This document shows, in pieces, positions 1 through 10,950 of a stretch of DNA of 64,000 nt. Under the pieces are notes generated by a model, which worked only from the letters and a program-made list of their open reading frames with translations, was not told where the DNA came from and did no database searches. Made by a program: the position numbers and the translations under genes. The first letter of the stretch is position 1; each line of letters opens with the position of its first letter. Source of the DNA: Theobroma cacao (lineage: Eukaryota > Streptophyta > Magnoliopsida > Malvales > Malvaceae); assembly GCF_000208745.1 (NCBI RefSeq), contig NC_030858.1, forward strand, positions 8,031,830-8,095,829. Direction: 5' to 3'.

Positions 1-817
1 ATGGACAGAGATTAAAATAAGCAAATTCTCATTTCAAGGTGTGAAGCTTTGCTCCCGCTGTAAGGTAAGAATCTATGCATTCTCCATTTTCAGCCTATCT
101 TATGCAAATTAATTTATCTTGAGAGAATAAGTTGGTGATGTCAACTTGTCAAGTGCAAGATTGTTATTTGAGTTCACCATTTCTATGCAATTTATTACCC
201 CCTTAGTAGACCTTATGTTGAAGACAGTGAGTTCATTAATACCTTCGCTGATTTGTTATTTAGAGGTATGCAAACTTACAGATGGGTGGTTAATCCAAGG
301 AATATTCCATAGTTTCCATACAAGAATGCTTCCACTCTATATTTGACTTTGCATTTTTGCTGTGTGCTAATAATTTTGAAGTCAACTTTCAAAAAAAAAA
401 AATTTTTTGAAGTCATCAATTAGAGCTGTGCAGTTAAGCACATTGTATCCTCAGACAGTTAATAAAAGATGATTGTGCATTTAGTAGGTACCTACAATCA
501 ATCAAGACACTGCAATTGCTGGCCCCGAGCCAACTGAAACTCTTAAGAAAGTCAGGTCGGATAAGGTTTTGCGACCGAACCAAAAACAGCAGGGGAAGGT
601 AAGATGTGAATTCACAACTTTTCGCTATATCCTTCTGTGTGCTGTCCATGCAAATGATAGATGTAAAGAATGATGTTCCACGGTATGGCAGATCTATTTT
701 GGGCAGAACTTGGTTTGCAAGGAAAGTTTTACTGAAGGGAAAGGACCGATGGTTAAAGTGGGAGATCCTATTTTTGTCCTCCAGAAAGTCTCCTCTGCTG
801 CTGAAGCAGCAGCTTGA
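1..817 (+). CDS. MOSC-domain protein, mARC-like (3' end only)
   Basis: Last three exons of a gene that begins outside the window: (<1)2-64, 488-598 and 692-817. All junctions are GT-AG and in phase, ending in TGA at 815-817. The joined product is about 100 residues of the C-terminal MOSC domain, with the motif GVKLCSRCKVPTINQDTAI. By family knowledge, the Cys in the SRC part corresponds to the molybdenum-cofactor-ligating Cys of mitochondrial amidoxime reducing component and MOCO-sulfurase C-terminal proteins. The protein ends VKVGDPIFVLQKVSSAAEAAA, with the usual hydrophobic strand near the C-terminus. The expected role is a Moco-dependent reductase of N-hydroxylated substrates, usually at the outer mitochondrial membrane. 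The N-terminal beta-barrel and any targeting signal are not visible here. Confidence 0.85.
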
Positions 818-2185
818 ACGCTGAACACTATCTTAGACTTCAATTCTGTTGTCTAAATAATAAAAGAATTGAATGGTGTTATCTCTCTTTCCTAGAATAA
901 TTAAGAGCCATAACTCCAAATACAAGACTTGGGACAGGAGATCTGTATGTATTGTTGTTCTAGTCAGTGGTCACCTTTATTACCCTGCAGTCTCATCTTC
1001 GTGTTATTGTTAATGTTATTATCGTGTTAAGATTGAGATGATTTTATCAATACCAGTGTCTATGTTTGATTTTGGTTAATATAAATTATCTATTCTATAT
1101 CATCAAGTCATTTTTTGTAGGGAATTACATTAATAATGGAGAGAGCAGCGGAAGCAACTCAAAATAAATAAAAAATTTACATCACCGCATGAAACAGTAC
1201 AAATAATTTTGAAAAGATCAGTAAAATTTTTAAGTTACTTTCATTGTTGGAATATTTAAAAAACTTGACAATAAGAAGATGTCATTCACACTTCGATAAC
1301 CTTAACATCTATACCCTAATATAAAAGGAAACTTCAAATAGGCTCCAAAACAGTACTATGTGTCGGTTTGGTCATTAAATATGTGGATGCATGAGAAGGT
1401 TTTTATTAGGTTTGATTTTTATGGATCGCATGGCTCTGTGGTGAATTATTATAGACGGACTATTATGAGATTTGACCTTGGAGGGACTGCATTATTGGTG
1501 GCCTGTATGGGTGGTAAGTCGCAATTAATAAGACTTAAATTAGAAAAGGGGACTTTAATACCATACTAGCAGGCAACTTCTCATCGGTTGCATTCATTGC
1601 ACCTACGTTCCCTCTCTAAGTTCTCTCTCCTCTTATTCTTTCCTACATCCTATTCATTATATTTTAGGGCTTGCTTCAACTTTCATGCCATGAGCTTGAA
1701 ATTTTTAGTCAAGATTGTGTGGTGCTATGGTCTCGAATACATATGATTAAACAAGTCTTAACGAGATTTATTGAATATTGGTACAGAAACGTAAAGTAAA
1801 TAAATAAAAAAAAAGAGGCTGAGGAGGATAAATAAATATTATTATTTAAATGAGACAAAAATAAAGTATTTAAGATCTAAGTACAAAGTAAATAAAAGCT
1901 TTATCAATTTTTGTAATTAATTAATATGTTCAATGAAAATGAAAGAATTTAGGACTTAATTTGGGTAGTAATTCGAGTTGAGTTTAAGTACCTTAATATT
2001 CAACTCAAAAGACTTGTTAATATAATAGAACATCTATATTTGGTATTTTAACCATAATAAATAAATAAAAATATATTAATATTTTTATATATACACATAC
2101 ATGATAACCTCAAATCAGGTTCTATGCTTTTATTTTTGGAAATTTTAAATAGGTGTTTATTGACATTGATTAAGGTAATATTTAT

Positions 2186-2212
2186 AAATATATATATATA
2201 TATATATATAAT
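2186..2212. repeat. TA microsatellite
   Basis: Uninterrupted alternating T and A in an AT-rich spacer. Confidence 0.9.
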
Positions 2213-4323
2213 ATTAATGCAGCATCCTTGTTTGAATTTGATGAAGACAATACATTAACTACAAAAACCTTTTAAATTTAATGTTTTAATTATCCTTAAC
2301 TAACAGGCATCATTAACCGGACTCTTGCTCTTCATTTTAATAAATGGGGTTCGGTGCACGCTGCCAAGCAAAACTTAGCCCATGGAAAGAAACAGCCTAG
2401 CTGGAGGATGAAGGACAGGCTCTTCTGTTTTTGTGCATGAATAACAGAAAGGGCAGCATCAGCCATCAGGGGAATAAATTGGCCAATAGAAATTGTGTGG
2501 TTTAGTGAACAAAACTCATCATTTTCATGGGTTTGGCCTCCTAAAGGTGTACATATATACTCTTGGTTGTCTCTTTTCAGCTTTTTCTATGAAGAATATA
2601 TATATTTTGTGTGTGTGTGTGTTCGAGAAAGACAAAGGGTTTTCAATAGTCTCCATCCAACATGGAATTCCAGAGGCTTACTTAGCCTAACACCAATTAA
2701 AATCATTTGGCTAGCCTAGGCAAGGCTGATAAAGCTAGATATCATTCAAGAATACTGAAAAATTTTGTGATCTTGGGACTGTGAGCTTTGATTATAGTGG
2801 GGTCTCAACATTTCTACGCGAACAGGTCTACTTCCCATCAGATCCACACTTCCTTTCACTCTTTTTAAATTCGGTGGAGTCAACGATATATGTTTTGTAT
2901 CTTATATTAATAAGAGATGAGATGAATTTTAAGTTTATAAGCAAGAGTTTTTATGTAATATGTTTTTTAAATTGAAAATGTGAATTTATACCAAATAATA
3001 TCAAAATTTATTTAATTTTTTTTATTAAAATGAGACTTCTTCATTGATATAAAACTCTTATTAGAAATATCAAGGTTAAAAATATTGTACAATTGAGTAA
3101 TATAAAATATCATACATTTCACGTCAGTAAAAGAAATGAAAACCTTCATCATCTAATATAAATATTTTTTAAATTAAAAATATGAATTCATGACATATGA
3201 ACTAAGTCGGTCTATGACGCACAATGCCCTACTAAGAATTCTTAGCTGTAGAAAACAACTGCTAACTTGTTTGAATTGAATTAAGATTGGACAACAAGAA
3301 AGAAATTAGATAATTGAAAATTTTTGTAATAGTTAAAAGTCGGAATAGCAACATCATCACCAAACGAAAGTGAAGTTGAAAAACTCAATCAACCTACCAA
3401 AACAAGTACCTCCTTGACCAAGTAACCAAGTCTCAGCTGCTGCACTACATCATAGTTTTCACTTAAATGTTAATAATCCATTGTCAAAATCAAAAGGAGG
3501 GAGTAGAGCAATAACATATTTGTATAATTGCCAAACTAATGGTTTGCCTTTTATTTGTGTCCACCACTTTCAAGCCTCACTGCATAATGTCACATGCATT
3601 GCCCGCAAAGTGGGTTCTCACTGCTGCTGCTGCTGCATGTCCACCACAAAAGGGGGAATATATCTAATACTAAAATAATCAGAATTAATTGCTTCCTTTA
3701 TGTATAGCAAAATAAAATGGTTGTTTTTGTTATAAAAAGAGAATATTATTAATGGAATGAAAGATATTGCTCCAACATCATCTTACTATTATTTTTTTTT
3801 TTTGAAAAGCACTATTATTATTATTATTATTTCCAAATAACATGTCAATTTCCTTTATAATTAATTTGTGAAAATCAGTTTGCAAAAATTCATTGTTTTA
3901 GAAAAGAGATACATATTACATAATCTCATTGATATCTTTTTTTTTAAAAATAGAAATAAAAAATTTAATATTTTATTTTTCATCTCTAAAAAAAATCATA
4001 AACTCCAGAATTCAACTCCCTTGACTTCTATAATCTTGTCCTATGTTTTTTTTTTTTAAAATATATATATATATAAGTAATTAACTTTGTCATAATTTTA
4101 TTTTATTTTTTAAATCATGTGAGATTCATGACATTCTCTTTTACTCAATTATATAATATTCTCATTATATTAATTTTTTCACTTGTAAAGGAGAGAGATT
4201 CACGAGCCAAGCATGATTTCTCTCGTAGGAGTTTTTATTAATAAAAATTTAATAAATTTTAATATCATTTATCACGAGTTTATATTTTCAATTCAATATA
4301 TATATATATATATAAAAGAAGAA

Positions 4324-4420
4324 ATGTCTCCAATTTTAACTTTTAGCATGTCTTCAATTTTAACTTTAATATTAACCGAAATGTGTTCAAGTTTAACTTT
4401 AATACCTATCTCATTTCTGA
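4324..4420. repeat. Imperfect tandem repeat, three units of about 25-35 bp
   Basis: Three consecutive units begin ATGTCTCCAATTTTAACTTT, ATGTCTTCAATTTTAACTTT and ATGTGTTCAAGTTTAACTTT. They lie immediately after a TA run at 4297-4313. No coding role is evident. Confidence 0.7.
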
Positions 4421-4705
4421 TTGAAATTTATAGGTAGGAAAAATAGTAAAAAAATTTTAATTATCACTTTTGTTTTGACGTTAATCAAATCATAACTATT
4501 ATTTAACCGAAAAAGTGAAACTATAATTATTGAAAGTCTTTTCTATTTGGAATTTTGGAGCGCTGGACAGTTGGTGACTCAGCAAAAAGCATAAAAATAA
4601 AAGAAATCAAATGAAATTATTAGGACATGATTTAAACTTTGAAGTTTGAACCCCACCAAAGAGAAAAGAGGGCCTATAACAATTCCCATGAGTGCACTGT
4701 CACTG

Positions 4706-4712
4706 TATAAAA
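4706..4712 (+). promoter_or_regulatory. Candidate TATA box of the RING-H2 gene
   Basis: TATAAAA about 290 bases upstream of the start codon at 4995, in a GC-richer stretch. This would place transcription start near 4740 and give a 5' UTR of about 250 bases. This is inference from spacing only. Confidence 0.45.
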
Positions 4713-4994
4713 CCAAACTCCCAAAACACAAAACTCACTCGTTGTGTCTTCTGTCTGAACAGGGTTTCCCTTTTTTCGTTCCCCCAATCACACGTAAGTC
4801 CGCAAAATAAATTCATTTCCAAATAAGTAATTAAAAAAAAGACCTTAAGAGTTGGGTCTTCTTCAATTATCAACTTCATAATACTTTGCGAAAAAGACAA
4901 AGACCCACTACTTACCAGAAAAACTCTTATTTTCTCTCAAAAGCATTTGGAAAGAAGAAGAAGAAGAAGAAGGCTTAAAAAAGAAGGGGTTCAA

Positions 4995-7900
4995 ATGGGT
5001 TCGAGTAGCAGTCGACTGGGGTCGAACCCATCACGGGGGAGACTTAACCACCGACCCAAATGGTGTTCCAGGCTCTCCTCTCTCTTCATCTGCGGTGGCT
5101 CTTCTTCTCAAGCCCCTCTTGAGGTAATTAACTAGCGAAATTTTGGTCCTTTTGTTTGTTTGGATGATTCGAGATAGGGTATTTTGGTTGCTGAGTTATA
5201 TACAAAGATTATTATTTTCTGACTTTTTAATCATAAAGTCAATGCCCCATTTCTTGCTTTTTCTTAATTTTTTTTTATTTTTAATAAACTTCTGGCGATC
5301 TGGGGTTTCCTTAATTCATTCCTAAAATACTTCTTTGTGGTATATTTGTTTTTTTTATATATTATTTCTTCATCTTTTTGATTTAATACAGGCTTGAAAT
5401 ATCATGTTTTTTGATTTTGTTTGTCCTCTCAAAATCCTCTGGTTCAAATCAAGTCAGGATAGAGAAAGCTTTTAAGGTCTTCGTTTAGAAATTTTTTGTA
5501 AATTATTGATTTTTATGTTTCTCAATTAACCACGTTACGGGTTCCTCTATTAACTTTTTTTCCTTGATCATTTTTAGCATTTAATTGTCTGAAATATAAC
5601 GTTCTCTGTTTAAAAATTCCAGATTTTAATGGTTGGTTCTTTTTAAATAGTGCTTTAGTTGATGTTGTTTTGATCCTTCTGAAAGACAACGAATTTTCTT
5701 TCTTATCCTGGTTGTTTGTATTAATGCATTGAGTGTGTGTGTGCGCGCGCGCGCGTGTGTGAATGATGCAGTTTGAGAGGGCCTGCCTTTCTTTTTTGGT
5801 ATTTTGGACCTGTTTTACTGCCCCACCTGGAGGTTCAATTATGTATTCACCCATAGCTTTCATCATGGTGGGATGCTTTTAAGGAAATATGAAGAATCTG
5901 TAACCTTGCGGGATTTGGTTCTCGTGCTGTGTCAGACTTTGATTTGGACTAAAGAATATTTACTAGTTCTTGCAGCCCCTTGTCTCAAAAAATAAGCTCG
6001 TCCTGTTGCACTGTTGCAGCAAATGTGCACATTCAACTATCCCCTTTGCTTCAGGCCAAAAAAAACTGTTCCCTTTGCTTGCAAATTTTTTAAGTTAGTG
6101 TAATGTGCTTACTAGTTACTTGTCAACTGCATTTAAGTAATGTTCAAATTTCTGAAGTATCTTTTTCTCTGAATTTTGCTCTTTCAAAACAGGAATTTCA
6201 GTTTCGCTTATCTTTGCTTGGTTAGTTGTCAGTGTATCTTTTATTTGGAGGGAGGAACTGAAAAAGAAGTGCAATGCTCTTTTGCAGTATCCTTTGTTGA
6301 GTAGATGGTAGGTTTGTAAATTAAAACCTTCCTAGCTAAAATTAGCAACACATAATATTGGAGATAGGCATTAATTTACCAAGTATTACTTGTTTAAATT
6401 GTTTTCCAGTTGATTTTTGTACCTTTTCTATTAGCAATACATCTTTTGTAGTTGGTTAAGTTCATTTTTAGTTAAAATGCCATGAAGGAGCTTAACTCTT
6501 TAGCTTTCCTCTCGGTTCCAAGATGTAGACAGGAGGCAGTACAGAATCTTCTTTCTGGCAGTGGGTTGAGCATCTCATAATTGTTGCTCCAAACCTGGGG
6601 CCACCAAGAGAACAATATGAAGTCTTCATTGAGGATGCAAGAGTCAAGTGAACTCTAAATTCCGTTAGCACCAGCAAATGTCTTGTGGAATTGCATGTTC
6701 ATGAACACGTTTATGTCTTGGAAGTTATCTTTCTTTTTTCTTTATTTTTATTTTTTATTTTTGGTTTTTAGATTGTAAACTAAGCATTTTACATGCAAGC
6801 TCTAGAATATGCAGCAGGAAGTGATACAATGACATTCTTTTGATGTAGATGGAAGATTATCCAGCTGAAATTCTGGTGAAGTCTGCAGAACACTGTGGTC
6901 CAGTTGGCAACATGGTCCAAAGTCCCCTGGAGGAATCTACTTCGATCTGCAGTATGGAAACAAGGTTCAGCAGCACAGGTACTGAAACTGGAATTTCAGC
7001 TGAAAGCAGTTCTGCAGCCAGTGGTGATCCATCTATTGAAGGTGGTTCAAGAGATCTAGAAACAAGTAATTGTAGGACATGCTTGATTGAAAGTACGGAG
7101 TTAGTTGCTCCTCAGGTAAGTGCTGATTATAGTTGTGGTGAATCTCATAGGGATAGTAGTACTTCAGCTAGCACTTCCTTTAAAGAACAACAATCTTCAG
7201 ACCCTATCTCAGTAAATCTTTCGACTAATGAGGATGCAGTCAGTGGCTTTGAAAATGCAAACAAGGGTGCATCTCAGATCCATCCTGAGGCAAGTATTTT
7301 GTCTCCTCAAGGGCTTGGAGATTCACATTTGCATGGGATACCTGTTGAGAATCAGTTAAGTGAAGTAACAACAGTCCATAACTCTGATCCTGATCCTGCT
7401 CCTCATGCCTCTGAACCGGTGACTTTTCACTCACCAGGAGGTGAATCCATCAGAGAGGCAATACCTTCAGGTTTAGGTTTTCTCGTATCCAATAGGGAAC
7501 CAGGCCGGGGAGATGGAAGTGTGCTTCATGTTGACGTTGTGAGTATCTCTTCCAATATTTTATCTGGTGGCAGTGCTGATACAAGTAATCGTGAAGCCAG
7601 GAGGAATAGTAGAAGATTGTTTTGGGATGCATTTTCAAGACGCAGCTCTAGAAGACTTAATGATTCCTCATCCATTTTTCTTTCAACGGATGATAGTGAT
7701 GATACAGGATTTCATGACAGATGGCTTCTTGATTTTAGTGGTGATTTCTTTTATGATGGGGCTGGAGGTGATTCCGGCTACCTCAGCAGTAGAATTCACA
7801 GCTTGAATGAACGAAGACGACACTCGAGATCAGAGGTATTTATTTGCAAAGCACTTTGAATATTGAAGTTTATACTGCTTGTTTTTAGTAGATAGAGATA

Positions 7901-9442
7901 TATCAAAACTTGCTTTCAGAAACTAGATTTATTTTAAAAATTTGTTTTGTCTCCATTATTCCTGGATTGGGGCTTATGGTCCACTGTATTTTTGTTGGAA
8001 TATCTTTTGTATCTGGTTATGTATTTGATCATTGCAATCATGTGACAACATTTATCAAGATCTCTTTCGCTATATATATTCAATTTGTCATCCTGTTCCC
8101 TCGTGTACCTTCTATGAACTATCCCATTTGACTCTTTTTCAGATCTGGGAAAGGCTGCGTGGTGGCCATGATGAAAATAGTCGGCGAACGACATTTTGTC
8201 CATCTGGACTCCACCCTGATGGCACATGCTCATGTGATTCTCTCTTGATGACTGATGAGTCTAGTGCCCGTGCAAGCATATCACGAATAGTCATGCTTGC
8301 TGAGGCTCTATTTGAGGTAGTTTTCCTTTACCAACTTGCATGTTCTGCCTATCTTATGCCAACTCATCATGTTAATGTGATTTTGTTTTACTGTGCCTTT
8401 GTTCCATGAGAAGTTGATCTTGTATTGCATTTTGTGCCAAATTATAAAGTTACTTGTTGATAATGGTCATGGTAGATTTTGTCAACGTGGAAGAATGAAT
8501 CAGTATCAGGACTTTTAAGATGTTATAGATGGGTTGTGGGTGTTAAAAATACTTTGTTTTCCCCATTTCTAGTATACCTTTGCATGTGAGATGTTGGATC
8601 TTTTTCTTATTCAGAAAGATTTTTTGTAGCATTTCTAGTATAATGGGGTGACTCTGTGTATGTGAGGCAAGTGAGACTGCAACCTTTGTGTTAGTACAAT
8701 GGAATGTAGTAATGGTTAACATTTCTGCTCATGGTGCATTGATATTGATAAACACCTATTCAGCTCCACAAGTTTCACCCATTTCTTCATTCTGTCAAAA
8801 TGAACGTTTGTAGGTTTTGGATGAAATTCATCGTCAACCAGTATCACTTTCCCTATCTATGGTGTCACTCCCGGCCCCCGAATCTGTAGTTGATTCTTTC
8901 CCTCTTAGAAGTCACAAAAAATTGGATGCAGCTGAGGGCGGGGATGCTGTTGAACAGTAAGTTGTTTCTTAATACTTGAAGAAAGGATGTGTATCAATTT
9001 GCTCCTGAAAGAGCATAGGGAGAAGAGTGCGTATGAATTTGCTTCTGGAAGAGTGTATGGAAAGGAGTGATTCTATTTACTATTTGTGTTTCTCTACTTA
9101 TTGTATATAGAATATGCTATTAATGTTATCATTGCTACTACTAATCTTATATGTAGGTGTTATATATGCCTGGCTGAATATGAGGAAGAGGATAAAATAA
9201 GAGCTCTGCCTTGCCAGCACGAGTTTCACATGTCTTGTGTGGATAAATGGCTTAAAGAGATACATGGGTATCATTGCTACTATATGCTTTCCCTGTCGAC
9301 CTGCCTTTTTTTCATCTTCTGTTTTGGAAACTGACCTCACTGTCTCTTATCTCTGGTTTACAGGGTGTGCCCACTTTGCAGAGGTGATGTTCGTCAGGGT
9401 GTGGAGTCCTCTGTCTCAAACTCGGAGATTCCCTCTCTTTGA
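4995..9442 (+). CDS. RING-H2 E3 ubiquitin ligase, 540 aa, six exons
   Basis: Exons 4995-5123, 6849-7835, 8143-8316, 8814-8956, 9157-9267 and 9364-9442 join in phase with GT-AG introns. The N-terminus is [16 protein letters not shown], with a Gly at position 2 followed by Ser. This is compatible with N-myristoylation, but that is only a prediction. Residues about 44-370 form a long Ser-rich, probably disordered region. The C-terminal RING-H2 has C479, C482, C497, H499, H502, C505, C517 and C520, the C3H2C3 spacing of active E3 ligases, with the typical [20 protein letters not shown] end. It should transfer ubiquitin with an E2 partner; the substrate is unknown. Intron 1 (1.7 kb) splits a short leader exon from the rest. 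The start is the first in-frame ATG; the in-frame region upstream begins with TTG only. The overall architecture resembles the Arabidopsis RING proteins related to JUL1, but I am not sure enough to name it. Confidence 0.9.
5124..6848 (+). other. Intron 1 of the RING-H2 gene (1.7 kb)
   Basis: GT at 5124 and AG at 6847-6848. It is T-rich, as plant introns usually are. It contains a GTGTGCGCGCGCGCGTGTG alternating purine-pyrimidine tract near 5733-5761 and an exon-like patch near 6525-6650 that is not needed for the reading frame. Confidence 0.75.
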
Positions 9443-10950
9443 TAAAATTGTACATATGAAAATACTAAATAGTAATGGCTTCTTATACAAATGTTAAAAA
9501 TGTTGTATCAACAGTATTTACCATGTTGTATTTCCTATATGCCATCGTGTAGCATCTTTTCCTCATGATGCGAGTCCACGGGATTATTACATATAGCAAA
9601 TTGAGGAAAATGGGATTTTTCCGGCTTTGCATTTTCCTCTGATGGCTACATCTTTAGCTTAACCAACATGGGAGGACTAATTCATCAAGCCTATGTGCAC
9701 AGATTGACCGAGGCATGCTGCTGTTAATTTGTGTTGTTAGATATCCATAGATGCTTGTTATGGTACGAATGTCAGTAAACATTTAAAAGTTAACTAATAA
9801 ACATAAATGCTTACCCTAGTTTCCCTTGCATGGTCTTTTATCGTTTGATTGAATATTATTATTTTTGTAGTACAAATTTCCTCATAAAATTGCAGCTTGA
9901 ATTATCCAAAATCTTTGGGTGCATTGAGGATTACAGAGATGCAGCAGCTAAAATGTGTGAAGCAACAATGCAGCAAGTGACTACGATATATGATTGTGGT
10001 AGTTTTGAGTTGCGAAGCCTGTAAATCATATTACAGATGGAGAAGACTTGTAGGCTTTTCACCTTTTTTAAGTTACTCTATTTGCCGTATAAGTTCTGAT
10101 ATGATAACAAATCAAACAAAGTTTAGTTCAATGATTGTTAATTCTTCCTTATATGGAAGGACTGCAGGTTCAACTCCCTTTTGTTTCGGCTTTTTCATGT
10201 GTCTGAAAATAAAAATCTCATTTAGGGAACACAATCTTGACTATAATTATTTTGATTTAACCTTAAAATTACATGTTCTAAAATTATACATATTGTTTTT
10301 TAAATTAAATTAGAGTTTACTTATTCAAAAGAAGAGTAACTTTTTCTTTATTTTGATGTTTTCTCACTTGATACTTGATACTTTATTTTCCTCACTTAAT
10401 ACCTGACATCTTATTCCGTTGCCATGTGGAGTTATAGCGTCTATATTTCTCTAATTTTTATCCCATGCTCAAATTAATTAAGTTGAAATTTCAATTATAA
10501 AAAAAAAAAAAAGAAAAAAAGTGTTTTAAACCCTTTAGACATTCTAAAATTTCAAATTCCAAAGTCAATATATTGAATAACTTTGTGAATACCAAAGAAT
10601 ATTCAATACCCAAAAAAAAAAAAAACCAGAGAATATTTGAAAAAATATCTTAAAAGATTGCAAATTTGCAATGCTGCAAATAATTTTGTCCAAACGTACA
10701 AAGGAAAACTGAGGGACACAATCTACACAAAGCTAATAGAGGCTGTTACAGAATGTTGCTTGCTTTACCTGAAGAACCGAAATGCTACAGATTACTCAGA
10801 AGAACAAAGTTCTTCTTCATAGTTCATACATTGCTATATCTAAAATACATAACAACCAAAACAATGCTATTCGAGAAGCAATTGCAAAGGCCTAACTGAA
10901 AAATATAGGATACAGATAAAAACAGGATACAACAGCACTTGCTTTTCGAT
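9443..10950. other. Convergent 3' regions of two genes
   Basis: This lies between the + strand RING-H2 gene and the - strand gene ending at 10951, so it holds both 3' UTRs. A patch at 9896-10024 preceded by a good acceptor (TTGCAG) has coding-like composition with repeated GCAG units. It could be an alternative 3' exon of the RING-H2 gene, but this is unproved. The rest is AT-rich with A runs at 10499-10520 and 10611-10625. Confidence 0.5.

Larger units (their letters stand above)
818..4700. other. Intergenic, AT-rich, no supported gene
   Basis: Nothing here has coding character; the open frames are short and unsupported. It holds a TA microsatellite near 2186-2212, a short TG tract near 2610-2622, CTG triplets at 3620-3634, long T/A runs, and a short imperfect tandem repeat at 4324-4420. 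The first part is probably the 3' UTR of the MOSC gene. Confidence 0.6.

Noticed and set aside
1360..1569. 69-residue open frame in the first spacer
   Set aside because: No recognisable motif, no splice context and base composition like the surrounding spacer; treated as chance.
6492..6677. Exon-like patch inside intron 1 of the RING-H2 gene
   Set aside because: Not needed for the reading frame, which joins exon 1 to exon 2 in phase; frames contain stops; could be an alternative exon but unsupported.
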